In this document: positions 1-7,570 of the stretch, piece after piece
Position numbering within the stretch: position 1 is the first letter of the stretch
Layout: every line of letters begins with the position of its first letter
Source of the DNA: Actinokineospora auranticolor
GTDB taxonomy: Bacteria; Actinomycetota; Actinomycetes; Mycobacteriales; Pseudonocardiaceae
Reading direction: 5' to 3'
DNA length: 64,000 nt
Assembly (NCBI RefSeq): GCF_002934265.1
Contig: NZ_PTIX01000009.1
Span: 1 to 64,000 of the forward strand
Notes under the pieces: model-generated
Databases searched by the model: none
Told to the model about the DNA's origin: nothing
Seen by the model: only the letters and a program-made list of their open reading frames with translations
Translations under genes and position numbers: made by a program

Positions 1-285
1 GCGATCCAAGCCCGCCATCACATAATCGCGTAGTCGGCCCGATTGTTCCAACTTTCGCGGTTTCGGTCGTTTCCGCATGACCGCGGCACGCGTGCACGAC
101 TTCAACGCTCGATAGGCCAATCTCCCGCCATTACGGGCGACCTCACGAGCGACCACCGAATGATGCCGACCCAACACCCTGCCGATAAACCGGAACGACC
201 GCCTCGCCCGCAACTCCCGCAAGATCGTCTCCCGCTCCTCGGCACTCAATATCACCCGACACACCACGACATGATCTCCGATCAC
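1..285 (-). CDS. IS30-type HTH protein / transposase N-terminus, partial
   Basis: Translating the minus strand from a GTG at 285 gives 95 codons open to the window edge. It reads VVVCRVILSAEERETILREL, then a helix-turn-helix stretch with FIGRVLGRHHSVVAREVARN, followed by a basic segment rich in Arg and Lys. The 'HHSVVAREVxRNGG' pattern is typical of the N-terminal DNA-binding HTH of IS30-family transposases. The reading frame is closed upstream by a TGA near 330, so the start lies between there and 285. The catalytic DDE part would be outside the window, so I cannot tell whether the element is intact. Local GC content is lower than in the neighbouring genes, which suits a mobile gene. Confidence 0.55.
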   Translation of the reverse strand, partial: MIGDHVVVCRVILSAEERETILRELRARRSFRFIGRVLGRHHSVVAREVARNGGRLAYRALKSCTRAAVMRKRPKPRKLEQSGRLRDYVMAGLDR

Positions 286-740
286 CCACCCACGAAGATC
301 ATCCCATGCCGGCGCATCGACCAGTTGAGGTCAAGATTCCCCTATTTGCGGGGGACCCCTCGCGGGCGCTGAGGAGCGCGGACACGGGGCGAGTGGCCCC
401 TGGTGGCGGCGGATTTCTCGGCTGGGTTGGGCTTGTCAGGATGGTCGGCGCGCGGCCGGGTTCAGGCCGGGTCGGCGCGGTCGGTCGAGATCGGGCGATG
501 CTTCGTCGAGTGACCGGATGGACATGGCGCGTCTGATCGGAGTTCGGGCGCGAGGCAATTGTCGGCTGAAACCGGAAAATCACTGCCCGACGAGACCGGT
601 GCACCCGTATGAGATCGGAGAGTTCTCCGCGCGGGCCAAGATGGCGTGACCGAAGGGCCGGGTGCGGGGGCTCACCGTCGAAGCCGGCGGGCTCTTGCTC
701 GAGCGGGCTGCGGGACACGTGGCACTGATGAGAGGGGTGT
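286..740. other. non-coding stretch beside the IS30-like gene
   Basis: I see no convincing gene here: the frames present have no recognisable domains and contradict each other in composition. A short C-rich/G-rich dyad lies at about 338-355, just outside the HTH gene. It could be part of the element end, but without the other end this cannot be tested. The remainder looks like ordinary intergenic or decayed sequence. Confidence 0.4.
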
Positions 741-788
741 TCCTGGTTGGGACCGGGCGCGAGTCGATGCGCCCGGTCCCAACCAGGA
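741..788. terminator. strong bidirectional hairpin terminator
   Basis: A perfect 20-bp inverted repeat (741-760 and 769-788, left arm TCCTGGTTGGGACCGGGCGC) surrounds an 8-nt loop. It lies 36 bp past the stop codon of the lipoprotein gene that reads leftward. There is no U-tract, which is usual for actinomycete intrinsic terminators. Confidence 0.8.
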
Positions 789-823
789 AGCGGTGTTCCC
801 CATCGGGGCCGGTGTGTGGTGGG

Positions 824-1732
824 TCAGCCGGTGAAGTGGCCCAGGGTCACGGCGGCGGGGACCTGGTCGATCTTGGGGGCGCCCGGGTACCAGCGGAACT
901 GGTTGGTGGGGGCGCCGGTCTGGTCGACGATCAGGGAGATCGCCGCGGTGCCTATGCCGTGGCCGTCGACGTTCTTCGGGTTGTTGTTCCGGCTGTCGGC
1001 GGGACCGTGGCGGCTTTCGGTGGAGTCGGCGATGGGGACCTGCCACTCGGCGGGGTTGGTGGCGTCCTGGGTGGGGGTGCCTGCCGCGAACATGACGTGG
1101 CCGGTGTCCGAGGCGCCCGGGCCCAGGGCGTAGGTGACGACGTCGCCCGGCACCACGTCGGCCACCTTCGCCACCCGGGTCCAGTGGCCGTTGCTCTCGC
1201 CGGGTTGGAGCTTGCCCAGCATCTGCGCCCAGTCGACGGCGTAGGGGCCGTGTTCGACCGCGCCGGTCGGCAGGTCGCACGACGTGGCGAAGGACGTCGA
1301 GCGGGTCGCGTTGGCCGCGCGGACCAGGTCGCCGTACGCGTCGCAGGCGGCGATGCGCAGGAGCACGTTGCCCCAGCCCGAGCAGTCCACGACGTAGTTG
1401 CCCGCGGCGCGGTCGAGCGTGGTGGTGTGCTGGTAGTCCGACTTCTGGTACGTGGCCAGCTCGTGCTCGATCTCGGCCCACACCGCCGGGCTGCCGGGGT
1501 CCGCGGCCGGGGCCTCGGCGGCCCGCTTCCAGCCCGGGGTCGCGCGGAAGGACTGCGGGGTCGGGGGCACGGTCGTGGCGCCCCCGGTGGTGAGGCAGCC
1601 GATCTGCTCGTCCTCCGCGGCCGTGGGCGCGCCGATCGTCGGCGCGTTCGCGGTGGTCGACGGGCTCGAGCAGGCGACCAGGGCGAGCAGCAGCGCCGCC
1701 GCGGGCGCGGCCCGGTGGACACGGGTGTGCAT
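824..1732 (-). CDS. NlpC/P60- or CHAP-like lipoprotein
   Basis: The 302-residue product starts with a lipoprotein signal peptide: basic N-region, hydrophobic core and a lipobox ending in Cys21 (LVAC, followed by SSPS). A Ser/Thr/Pro-poor linker leads to a domain with a Cys in 'VDCSGWGN', a His in 'DTGHVMFAAG' and an acidic 'VPIADSTES' motif. This Cys-His-Asp order is that of papain-fold NlpC/P60 or CHAP amidases that cut peptidoglycan stem peptides. The C-terminal 'FRWYPG' segment fits the end of this fold. The protein is probably anchored to the outer face of the membrane. It is monocistronic, with a strong terminator just past its stop. The fold assignment is from motif spacing only. Confidence 0.7.
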   Translation of the reverse strand: MHTRVHRAAPAAALLLALVACSSPSTTANAPTIGAPTAAEDEQIGCLTTGGATTVPPTPQSFRATPGWKRAAEAPAADPGSPAVWAEIEHELATYQKSDYQHTTTLDRAAGNYVVDCSGWGNVLLRIAACDAYGDLVRAANATRSTSFATSCDLPTGAVEHGPYAVDWAQMLGKLQPGESNGHWTRVAKVADVVPGDVVTYALGPGASDTGHVMFAAGTPTQDATNPAEWQVPIADSTESRHGPADSRNNNPKNVDGHGIGTAAISLIVDQTGAPTNQFRWYPGAPKIDQVPAAVTLGHFTG

Positions 1733-1824
1733 GGCACCAACCCTAGGGCCGGGGCCGGTCGCGGCCGTCGCGATCGGCGCTGGGCCGGTCGCACCTTAAC
1801 CATGTGGGTGACAAAGTGGACGGC

Positions 1825-1830
1825 CCTAGC
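1825..1830. repeat. target-site duplication CCTAGC, left copy
   Basis: CCTAGC directly borders the left end of the IS481-like element and is repeated exactly at 2903-2908. IS481 elements are known to insert into NCTAGN and duplicate it, so the match is diagnostic. The TAG inside this copy also serves as the transposase stop codon. Confidence 0.85.
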
Positions 1831-2798
1831 TGTACTTGGTCATGAGGTTGGTGATTGAACGCGGCTGATGGGTGGGTGCCCGGTTGAGTGTGTGGTGACC
1901 GTGTTCAGTGTTGTGGTGATCGAGCCGGGGCGCCGGCGCGGTGGCGCGGGCGTCGTTGTCCAGGAAGATCTCGCGGTGGGCCCACCCGGTGTACGGGGTG
2001 CGGTTCAGGCGCTCGACGTTGCCGTTCTGCCAGGGGGCAGTGCGGCTTGATGGTCTTGTGGCGGGCGCCGATCGTGGCGAGGGCCGCGGCGAAGTCACGG
2101 GAGATCAGGTAGTTCGTGGCGTTGGCGGTCAAGACCCGGTGAACACCGGGGATGCCCTGCTCGGCGAACCAGGCCGCAGCGCGCAGCAGGAACCCCGCGC
2201 AGGTGGTGCCGCGCTCGTCGGTAAAGGACTTCGGCGTAGGCGGGCCCGGAGTGGTCGTCGATGGCGGCGTGGACGTAGTCATAGCCCAAGCCTCGGCGGG
2301 ACGCGGCCCGCGGCCGTGGGCGCGCCGGCCGCCCCCCGGGCGGGATCTTGCCGATCTTCTTGACGTCGAGGTGGATCAGGTCGCCGGGGTGCGGGTGTTC
2401 GCAGCGGCGGGTGGTGTGGCGGGTGGCGCGGACGCGGTGCCCGGTCAGCGGATCACACTCGGCCGGCCCCGGCACGCCATACCGGGCCGGCACCCGCGAC
2501 ACGGTGCGAGCGGGCACACCGGTACGGGCACTGATCCGAGCCGGTCCGCACCGCGGCTCGCCGCGTGCTGTCACGACCTGCCGCTCTGTCCCAGCCAACG
2601 TCCGCGACGGCATGTGATGCGGTTGGCTGGACCGATCGACCAGGCCGGCGGCGCCTTCATCACGGAACCGGCGGGCCCAGCGGTGCGCGCACCGCCGTGA
2701 CACACCGAGTTCCTTGGCCCCGTGAGCGACCGACCTGCCCGCGGCGACCCGGGAAACCAGCGTCCGCGCACAGTCAAGCGGGCGTTGGCGTATCCCAT
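1826..2798 (-). pseudogene. IS481-family transposase, multiply frameshifted
   Basis: The N-terminus MGYANARLTVRGRW begins at 2798. It continues in a second frame (RSVAHGAKELGVSRRCAHRW, an HTH, then 'GDLIHLDVKKIGKIPPGG', 'LGYDYVHAAIDDHSG' with the first catalytic Asp residues). A third frame holds 'GIPGVHRVLTANATNYLISR' and the last frame holds 'NGNVERLNRT' with the catalytic Glu and a 'LDHHNTEHGHH' tail. At least three frame changes are therefore needed to read a full IS481 transposase of about 320 residues. 'VLTANA' also replaces the usual 'VLTDNA', which removes a DDE Asp. The element is probably dead in cis. Confidence 0.85.
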
Positions 2799-2902
2799 CG
2801 AGGCCTCCGGTCGCGGTGACTGACGTCGCGATCACCACCACACCCGGAGGCCTCACCCATGATCAAGCCGACACACCGTCACCAACGTAGTGGCCCGGTA
2901 CA
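1831..2902 (-). mobile_element. IS481-family insertion sequence, 1072 bp
   Basis: The element runs between imperfect terminal inverted repeats starting TGTAC (1831 onward, and reverse complement ending 2902). It is flanked by the 6-bp direct repeat CCTAGC. It carries one transposase gene on the minus strand that is now broken into several frames. Family assignment rests on the transposase (HTH plus DDE integrase core) and on the CTAG target. The clean duplication shows it arrived as a simple insertion; it sits exactly at the stop codon of the downstream hydrolase gene. Confidence 0.85.
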
Positions 2903-2908
2903 CCTAGC
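2903..2908. repeat. target-site duplication CCTAGC, right copy
   Basis: This is the exact partner of 1825-1830. The CTA at 2904-2906 is the complement of the TAG stop codon of the 3-hydroxyisobutyryl-CoA hydrolase-like gene, so duplication of the target preserved that gene's end. Confidence 0.85.
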
Positions 2909-3920
2909 GCAGGGTGAACGGCACCTCGGGTTCGTCGAAGTGCGCGGCGACCGCCTCGTCGGTCACGTCGGTTAGGGTGGCGGGCGACCAGCGCGGTTTC
3001 CGGTCCTTGTCCACCACCTGGGCGCGGATGCCCTCGACGAGGTCGTGGCCGCGCAGGCACGCGGTGGACACCCGGTAGTCCTGCTCCAGCACGGATTCCA
3101 GGTCCGGCAACCGCTTGGCGCGGCGGGTCGCTTCGAGCGCGACCTTGACCGCGGTCGGCGAGCGGGTGCCGATCTCGGCGATGACGTCGTGCTGCCCGCT
3201 CGCGGCGAGCCCGACGAGGATCTCCTCGACGGTGTCCGCGGTGAAAGCCGGGTCGATCCACTCGGCTTCCTTGGCCAGTCCGGACGGCGGGGGCTCGACG
3301 GCGAAGCGGGCGACGACGTCCTCGCCCGCGGCCTCGATCTCCGCGATCAGCTCGGGCAGCCGGTCGCTGGGCGCGAACCAGTCGGCGAGTCCACAGTGGA
3401 CGGCGTCGGCGCCGGACATCGAGGTGCCGGTGACGGCCGCGTACGTGCCGAGTTCGCCGGGCGCGCGGGAGAGCAGGTACGTGCCGCCGACGTCGGGCGC
3501 GAGGCCGATGCCGACCTCCGGCATGGCCAGCCGGGTCCGTTCGGTGACCACGCGGACCGAGCCGTGCGCCGAGACGCCGACCCCGCCGCCCATGACGATG
3601 CCGTCCATGAGCGCGACGTACGGCTTGGGGAAACCGCCGATCCGCGCGTTCATCCGGTACTCGTCGGCCCAGAACGCGGTCGACTCGCCGCCGCCCGCCA
3701 CGGCGTCGGCGTGGATGGCGCGGATGTCGCCGCCCGCGCAGAGGCCGCGTTCACCGGCGCCGTCGACGAGGACGAGCCGGACCCGGTCATCGTGTTCCCA
3801 CTCGTCGAGGGCCGCGCGGATGGCGACGACCATGGGGTGGGTGAGGGCGTTGATGGCGCGGGGCCGGTTCAGCGTGATCCGCCCCACCCCGTTCACCACC
3901 CGGATGAGCACGTCGGACAT
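2904..3920 (-). CDS. 3-hydroxyisobutyryl-CoA hydrolase-like crotonase
   Basis: The 338-residue product is a crotonase-fold protein. Oxyanion-hole motifs 'GLCAGGDIRAIH' and 'GIVMGGGVGVSAHG' and the segment 'MPEVGIGLAPDVGGTYLLSR' closely match 3-hydroxyisobutyryl-CoA hydrolases (valine breakdown), which carry Glu/Asp residues there. The length also fits that group rather than the ~260-residue enoyl-CoA hydratases. The start at 3920 is supported by a GGAGGAG ribosome-binding site; a longer upstream frame lacks family similarity. The stop codon lies in the IS481 target duplication. A related acyl-CoA function, such as enoyl-CoA hydratase, cannot be excluded from sequence alone. Confidence 0.85.
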   Translation of the reverse strand: MSDVLIRVVNGVGRITLNRPRAINALTHPMVVAIRAALDEWEHDDRVRLVLVDGAGERGLCAGGDIRAIHADAVAGGGESTAFWADEYRMNARIGGFPKPYVALMDGIVMGGGVGVSAHGSVRVVTERTRLAMPEVGIGLAPDVGGTYLLSRAPGELGTYAAVTGTSMSGADAVHCGLADWFAPSDRLPELIAEIEAAGEDVVARFAVEPPPSGLAKEAEWIDPAFTADTVEEILVGLAASGQHDVIAEIGTRSPTAVKVALEATRRAKRLPDLESVLEQDYRVSTACLRGHDLVEGIRAQVVDKDRKPRWSPATLTDVTDEAVAAHFDEPEVPFTLR

Positions 3921-3972
3921 CCACTCTCCTCCAGAAGTCGGCTCCGGAGTCCACAATGCCACACCGGCGCGG

Positions 3973-4941
3973 TCAGGACTCCATGACCAGGAGCGCTTGG
4001 CCGGTGAGTGTGCCGCTCGCGGCGGTCTCGATGGCGTTCGCGGCTTCTGGTAATGGGAACGTCCGCGCCACGACGGGTCGCACGGCCTCGGTCTCGACCA
4101 GCTCGCGGAGGACTTCGAGGTCGGCCAAGCGGTCCTTGTGCACCAGGGGGCGGACGCGGATCCCGAGGAACGGCGCGGCAAGCAGGCCACGCAGCCAGCG
4201 GTCGGTGCCCATGAACCAGCGCCCGCCCGTGCCGCCGACGAGGACCAGGGTGCCGCCCCGGTGGAGCACGCGCTTGCAGGTGCGCAGGGGCGGGTTTCCG
4301 TACACGTCGATGAAGACGTCGAAGGGACCGAGGTCGTCGAGTGGTGTGGACCGGTAGTCCACGACGTCGTCCGCGCCCAGTTCCCGTACGAGGTCGGCCT
4401 TTTCGGCGCTGCAGGTCGCGGTCACGTGGGCGCCGAGGTGCTTGGCGATCTGCACCGCGTAGGTGCCGACGCAGCCGGAGGCGCCGGTGATGAGCACTCT
4501 CTGTCCTGATGAGACTTTCCCGGCGTCGCGGACCGCTTGCAGGGCAGCGAATCCCGAGATCGGAACGGCGGCGGCGTGCATCAGGGACAGGTTCTTGGGT
4601 TTGCTCGCCAGGTTGCCTTCGGGGACGGTGGCGTACTCGGCGAAGGCGCCCTTGCACCAGCCGAAGACCTCGTCTCCGACGACGAGGGTCCGAACGTCCG
4701 CGCCGACGGCTTCCACCGTGCCCGCGACCTCCAGTCCCGGGACCGGGTGCGGGCGGCGCAGGCCGGTTGTCGGCCTTGCCAGGTAGGGCAATCCGCGGAT
4801 CAGGTGCCAGTCGGAGCCGACGACCGGCGAGGCCGCCACGCGGAGCAGCACTTCTCCCGGGCCCGGCTCAGGCTTGGGGATTTCCTTGAGGTGGAACACT
4901 TCTTGGGGCGCTCCATAGCGTTCCTGCACGATCGCTCTCAT
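3973..4941 (-). CDS. MDR-family NAD(P)-dependent alcohol dehydrogenase/quinone reductase
   Basis: The 322-residue product is a zinc-independent medium-chain reductase. Its N-terminal GroES-like half has 'PGPGEVLLRVAASPVVGSDWHL' and 'PGLEVAGTVEAVG'. The Rossmann half has 'GQRVLITGASGCVGTYAVQIAKHLGAHVTATCS' around residue 145 and 'GADDVVDYRS'. The structural Cys cluster and the usual catalytic zinc Cys are missing, as in quinone oxidoreductases of this superfamily. It probably reduces quinones or enones with NADPH in the cytoplasm. Its ATG lies 3 bp beyond the stop of the upstream XRE gene, so it is very likely co-transcribed with the XRE/membrane pair. Confidence 0.85.
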   Translation of the reverse strand: MRAIVQERYGAPQEVFHLKEIPKPEPGPGEVLLRVAASPVVGSDWHLIRGLPYLARPTTGLRRPHPVPGLEVAGTVEAVGADVRTLVVGDEVFGWCKGAFAEYATVPEGNLASKPKNLSLMHAAAVPISGFAALQAVRDAGKVSSGQRVLITGASGCVGTYAVQIAKHLGAHVTATCSAEKADLVRELGADDVVDYRSTPLDDLGPFDVFIDVYGNPPLRTCKRVLHRGGTLVLVGGTGGRWFMGTDRWLRGLLAAPFLGIRVRPLVHKDRLADLEVLRELVETEAVRPVVARTFPLPEAANAIETAASGTLTGQALLVMES

Positions 4942-4944
4942 GAC

Positions 4945-5166
4945 CTACTCCTCGTCCGGGTACTGGAAGACATCGTCGATGGGAACGCCGAAGACGCGCG
5001 CGATGCGGAACGCGACCTCCAGCGAGGGCGAGTAGCGCCCCTGCTCGATGGCGATGACCGTCTGCCGGGTGACGTCGACCCGGGCGGCCAGGTCCGCCTG
5101 CGTCATCTCGCCGGTGGCGAAGCGCAGCGCCCGGATCGAGTTGGTGATCCTGGTCGGCTTCCCCAC
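4945..5166 (-). CDS. small XRE-family transcriptional regulator
   Basis: A 73-residue protein consists of little more than one helix-turn-helix: 'MTQADLAARVDVTRQTVIAIEQGRYSPSLEVAFRIARVFG', ending 'IDDVFQYPDEE'. This matches the compact YozG-type XRE regulators. The start is a GTG at 5166 that overlaps the TAG of the upstream membrane-protein gene by one base (TAGTG), so translation is coupled. Such regulators commonly sit with a small multi-pass membrane protein. Two near-identical 19-bp direct repeats in the shared promoter are candidate binding sites. Confidence 0.85.
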   Translation of the reverse strand: MGKPTRITNSIRALRFATGEMTQADLAARVDVTRQTVIAIEQGRYSPSLEVAFRIARVFGVPIDDVFQYPDEE

Positions 5167-5585
5167 TAGAACCCCCGCCGGTAGGCGATGACCTTCGCCG
5201 TCGCCCCGACCGCGGCGGACAGCACGAAGACCGCGTAGATCGCGTTGGCGATCCAGAAGTGCCGCGCCTCGGCCATGGTCAGCGCCAAGGGCAGGACCAT
5301 GCCGACGCCGAGCACGATGCCCGCGAGGTACTCCCCGTGCCGGTCGATCTCGCGGTCCCGCACGTCCGCGCGGTGACGTTCGCCCGGCTTGGCAATGCCG
5401 AGCCCGATGCCGACGACGATGGCGGCGACGATCGAGGCGCCGATCGCCCAGAGCATGGGGGCGACGTAGTCGACGTCCGACCAGGGGCCCGCGCCCGCCT
5501 TGGCGATGATCACGGCCAGGTAGCCGAGGAAGGCGACGGCGCTGATCACCAGATATGCCCAGGTCTGCTTCTCCTGGTACGACAT
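5166..5585 (-). CDS. four-helix membrane protein paired with XRE regulator
   Basis: The 139-residue protein has four hydrophobic segments: about residues 10-29, 43-64, 87-105 and 109-132. A charged loop of the type GERHRADVRDREIDRHGEY lies between helices 2 and 3. No enzymatic motif is visible. Paired small XRE and DUF2178-like membrane genes are frequent in Gram-positive bacteria, and this is the likeliest class. It is the first gene of a three-gene operon (membrane protein, XRE, MDR reductase) read from the promoter at about 5620-5650. Its function is unknown. Confidence 0.7.
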   Translation of the reverse strand: MSYQEKQTWAYLVISAVAFLGYLAVIIAKAGAGPWSDVDYVAPMLWAIGASIVAAIVVGIGLGIAKPGERHRADVRDREIDRHGEYLAGIVLGVGMVLPLALTMAEARHFWIANAIYAVFVLSAAVGATAKVIAYRRGF

Positions 5586-5596
5586 GCGCGCTCCCG

Positions 5597-5649
5597 ATGT
5601 AAAGCAAGTTTGACATCACCAAGGTAAGCAATGTTCGACAGTATGTCAA
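5597..5649 (-). promoter_or_regulatory. promoter with two direct-repeat operators
   Basis: On the minus strand TTGACA (5649-5644), a 17-nt spacer and TACCTT (5626-5621) form a good sigma-70-type promoter. Two related 19-mers, TGTCGAACATTGCTTACCT (5640-5622) and TGTCAAACTTGCTTTACAT (5615-5597), overlap and follow it with a 25-bp period. This is a plausible autoregulatory site for the XRE protein; the binding is inference. Confidence 0.6.
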
Positions 5650-5688
5650 GAATCTTTGACTCGCGATGCCGCGGGGTGGCCGGACCGA

Positions 5689-6573
5689 TCACTCGGGTCG
5701 GTCGACCGGGATCGCGAGGATGTCGAGGAACGCGGAGGCGGCGGGGCTGCGGCCCGCGCGGTTCCAGACCAGGTACTCGACCCGTCCGGGGGCGTCGGGG
5801 ACGGGGATCGTGGTGACGTCGGTCAAGCGGGGGACGTAGTTCGACGCGAACATCGAGACGCCCAGGTTCTGCTGGACGAGGCGGGCCATGAGGTCGGCGT
5901 TGGTCACCTCGAAGGCCACGTCCCGGGTGAGGCCCGCGGCGGCGAAGGCCTGGTCGGTTTGGGCTCGACCGGCGGTGCCTGCGGGGAGGTCGACGAAGAC
6001 CTCCTCCGCGAGCCGGGCGAGGGTGACCGACGGTTCGCCCGCCAAGGGGTGCGCCGGGGCGACCACCGCCACCAGGCGGTCGCGGGCCAGGATGTGGGCG
6101 GCGACGCCCTGCGGGTGGGCGGTGGTCGGCAGCCCGAGGAACGCCACGTCGATCGCGCCCACGCGGACCTGCTCGACCAGGTCGTCACTCGCGCCCACCC
6201 CCAGGCTCACCCGGACGTGGGGGTAGCGCTCGCGGAAGTCGCGCAGGGCGGCGGGCAGGTCGACGGCGGCGACGGTGGGGATGAGACCGACCGCCAGCCT
6301 GCCGCGCACCTCCCCCACGGCGGCGGCGACCTCGGCCGCCGCCCGCTCGGCCGCGTCCAGGCACTGGCGGGCGGCGGGCAGGAACGCCGCCCCGGCCTGC
6401 GTCAGGCGGACGCGGCGGCTGGTGCGCTCGAAGAGCTTCGCGCCCAGTTCGCGTTCCAGGCGGGCGATCTGGTGGCTGAGCGCGGACTGCACGACCAGGC
6501 ACCGCTCGGCGGCGCGGGTGAAGCTGTTCGTCTCGGCGACCGCCACGACGTAGCGCAGCTGCTGGAGTTCCAC
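5689..6573 (-). CDS. LysR-family transcriptional regulator
   Basis: The 294-residue protein starts with VELQQLRYVVAVAE. The winged HTH follows ('SFTRAAERCLVVQSALSHQIARLERELGAKLFER'), then a co-inducer-binding domain from about residue 90 ('LAVGLIPTVAAVDLPAALRDF' ... 'GVSMFASNYVPRL'). I chose the GTG at 6573 because the family normally begins within a few residues of 'LxxLRYFVAVAE'; an upstream ATG at 6612 would add 13 unrelated residues. It is transcribed away from an EamA exporter gene, the usual arrangement for a regulator and its target. A short perfect dyad, GATCCA-TCT-TGGATC (6575-6589), lies at its start codon. The ligand is unknown. Confidence 0.88.
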   Translation of the reverse strand: MELQQLRYVVAVAETNSFTRAAERCLVVQSALSHQIARLERELGAKLFERTSRRVRLTQAGAAFLPAARQCLDAAERAAAEVAAAVGEVRGRLAVGLIPTVAAVDLPAALRDFRERYPHVRVSLGVGASDDLVEQVRVGAIDVAFLGLPTTAHPQGVAAHILARDRLVAVVAPAHPLAGEPSVTLARLAEEVFVDLPAGTAGRAQTDQAFAAAGLTRDVAFEVTNADLMARLVQQNLGVSMFASNYVPRLTDVTTIPVPDAPGRVEYLVWNRAGRSPAASAFLDILAIPVDRPE

Positions 6574-6643
6574 GGATCCATCTTGGATCGCGATTGATGC
6601 CGTGACAAACATGTGTTGGACTCATGGATCGCCCGGCGGTGTG

Positions 6644-7552
6644 ATGGTCCACGTGACGACTTCAACGGCGACCGGGACGGCCACGGCGGGGAGCGCGCTG
6701 CCCCGCACGCTGCTGACCGCGCTCCCGACCCTGGCCTGGGGCTCGACCTACGTAGTCACCACCGAACTGCTGCCGCCCGGCCACCCGCTGTTCGCCGGGC
6801 TCCTGCGCGCGCTGCCCGCCGGGCTGATCGCGCTGGCGCTGACCCGCGCGCTGCCGACCGGCGCGTGGTGGGGCAAGGCCGCCGTGCTGGGCGTGTTGAA
6901 CATCGGGCTGTTCTTCCCGCTGCTGTTCATCGCCGCCGAGCGGCTGCCGGGTGGGGTCGCGGCGACGCTGGCCGCCGCCCAGCCGTTGATCGTCGCGGTG
7001 CTGGCGGTGGCGGTGCTGGGTGAGCGGTTGTCGGTGTGGCGGCTGCTCTGGGGTGTCGTCGGGGTGCTCGGGGTCGGGCTGGTGGTGATCGGCCCGAACG
7101 CGGCGCTCGACCCGGTGGGGGTCGTGGCGGGTCTGGCGTGCGCGGCGACGATGGGCCTCGGGTTGACGCTGACGAAGCGCTGGGGGCGACCCTCGGGGGT
7201 CGGGCCGATGGCGTTCGCGGGGTGGCAGCTCACCACCGGCGGGCTGGTGCTGCTGCCGGTGACGTTCCTGGTCGAGGGGGCGCCGCCGTCGATCGACCTG
7301 CCCGCCGCGGCGGGGTACCTGTGGTTGGGGATCTTCGGCGGGTTGATCGCGTACGTGCTGTGGTTCCGCGGCATCACGGCGCTGCCCACGACGTCCGTCG
7401 CGGTGCTGGTGCTGCTGTCGCCCCTGGTCGCGGCGGTGCTGGGGGCCGTCGTGCTCGGCCAGACGCTGGGGGCCGTGCAATTGCTGGGTTTCGGGCTCGC
7501 GCTCGCGGCGATCGTGGCGGGGCAGCTCCCGGCACCGCGCCGCGTCGGCTGA
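6644..7552 (+). CDS. EamA-family drug/metabolite transporter
   Basis: The 302-residue membrane protein has ten predicted helices arranged as two EamA repeats. The first begins 'LLTALPTLAWGSTYVVTTELLP'; the second is around 'GVVAGLACAATMGLGLTLTKRWG'. The terminal helix ends 'LALAAIVAGQLPAPRRVG'. EamA (DMT) proteins export small metabolites or amino acids. Several ATG/GTG codons are available; 6644 leaves a short polar N-terminus before helix 1. It is divergent from the LysR gene and is followed 18 bp later by the NmrA-like gene, probably in the same transcript. Confidence 0.85.
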   Translation: MVHVTTSTATGTATAGSALPRTLLTALPTLAWGSTYVVTTELLPPGHPLFAGLLRALPAGLIALALTRALPTGAWWGKAAVLGVLNIGLFFPLLFIAAERLPGGVAATLAAAQPLIVAVLAVAVLGERLSVWRLLWGVVGVLGVGLVVIGPNAALDPVGVVAGLACAATMGLGLTLTKRWGRPSGVGPMAFAGWQLTTGGLVLLPVTFLVEGAPPSIDLPAAAGYLWLGIFGGLIAYVLWFRGITALPTTSVAVLVLLSPLVAAVLGAVVLGQTLGAVQLLGFGLALAAIVAGQLPAPRRVG

Positions 7553-7570
7553 ATCGGGAGGGGTTTCGCG

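Noticed and set aside
741-788. reading the 20-bp inverted repeat as a transposon end
   Set aside because: It lies just past a stop codon with a short loop and has no flanking duplication or transposase; a terminator explains it better.
662-1858. 398-residue plus-strand frame opposite the NlpC/P60-like lipoprotein
   Set aside because: The minus strand has signal peptide, lipobox and catalytic motifs; this frame has none.
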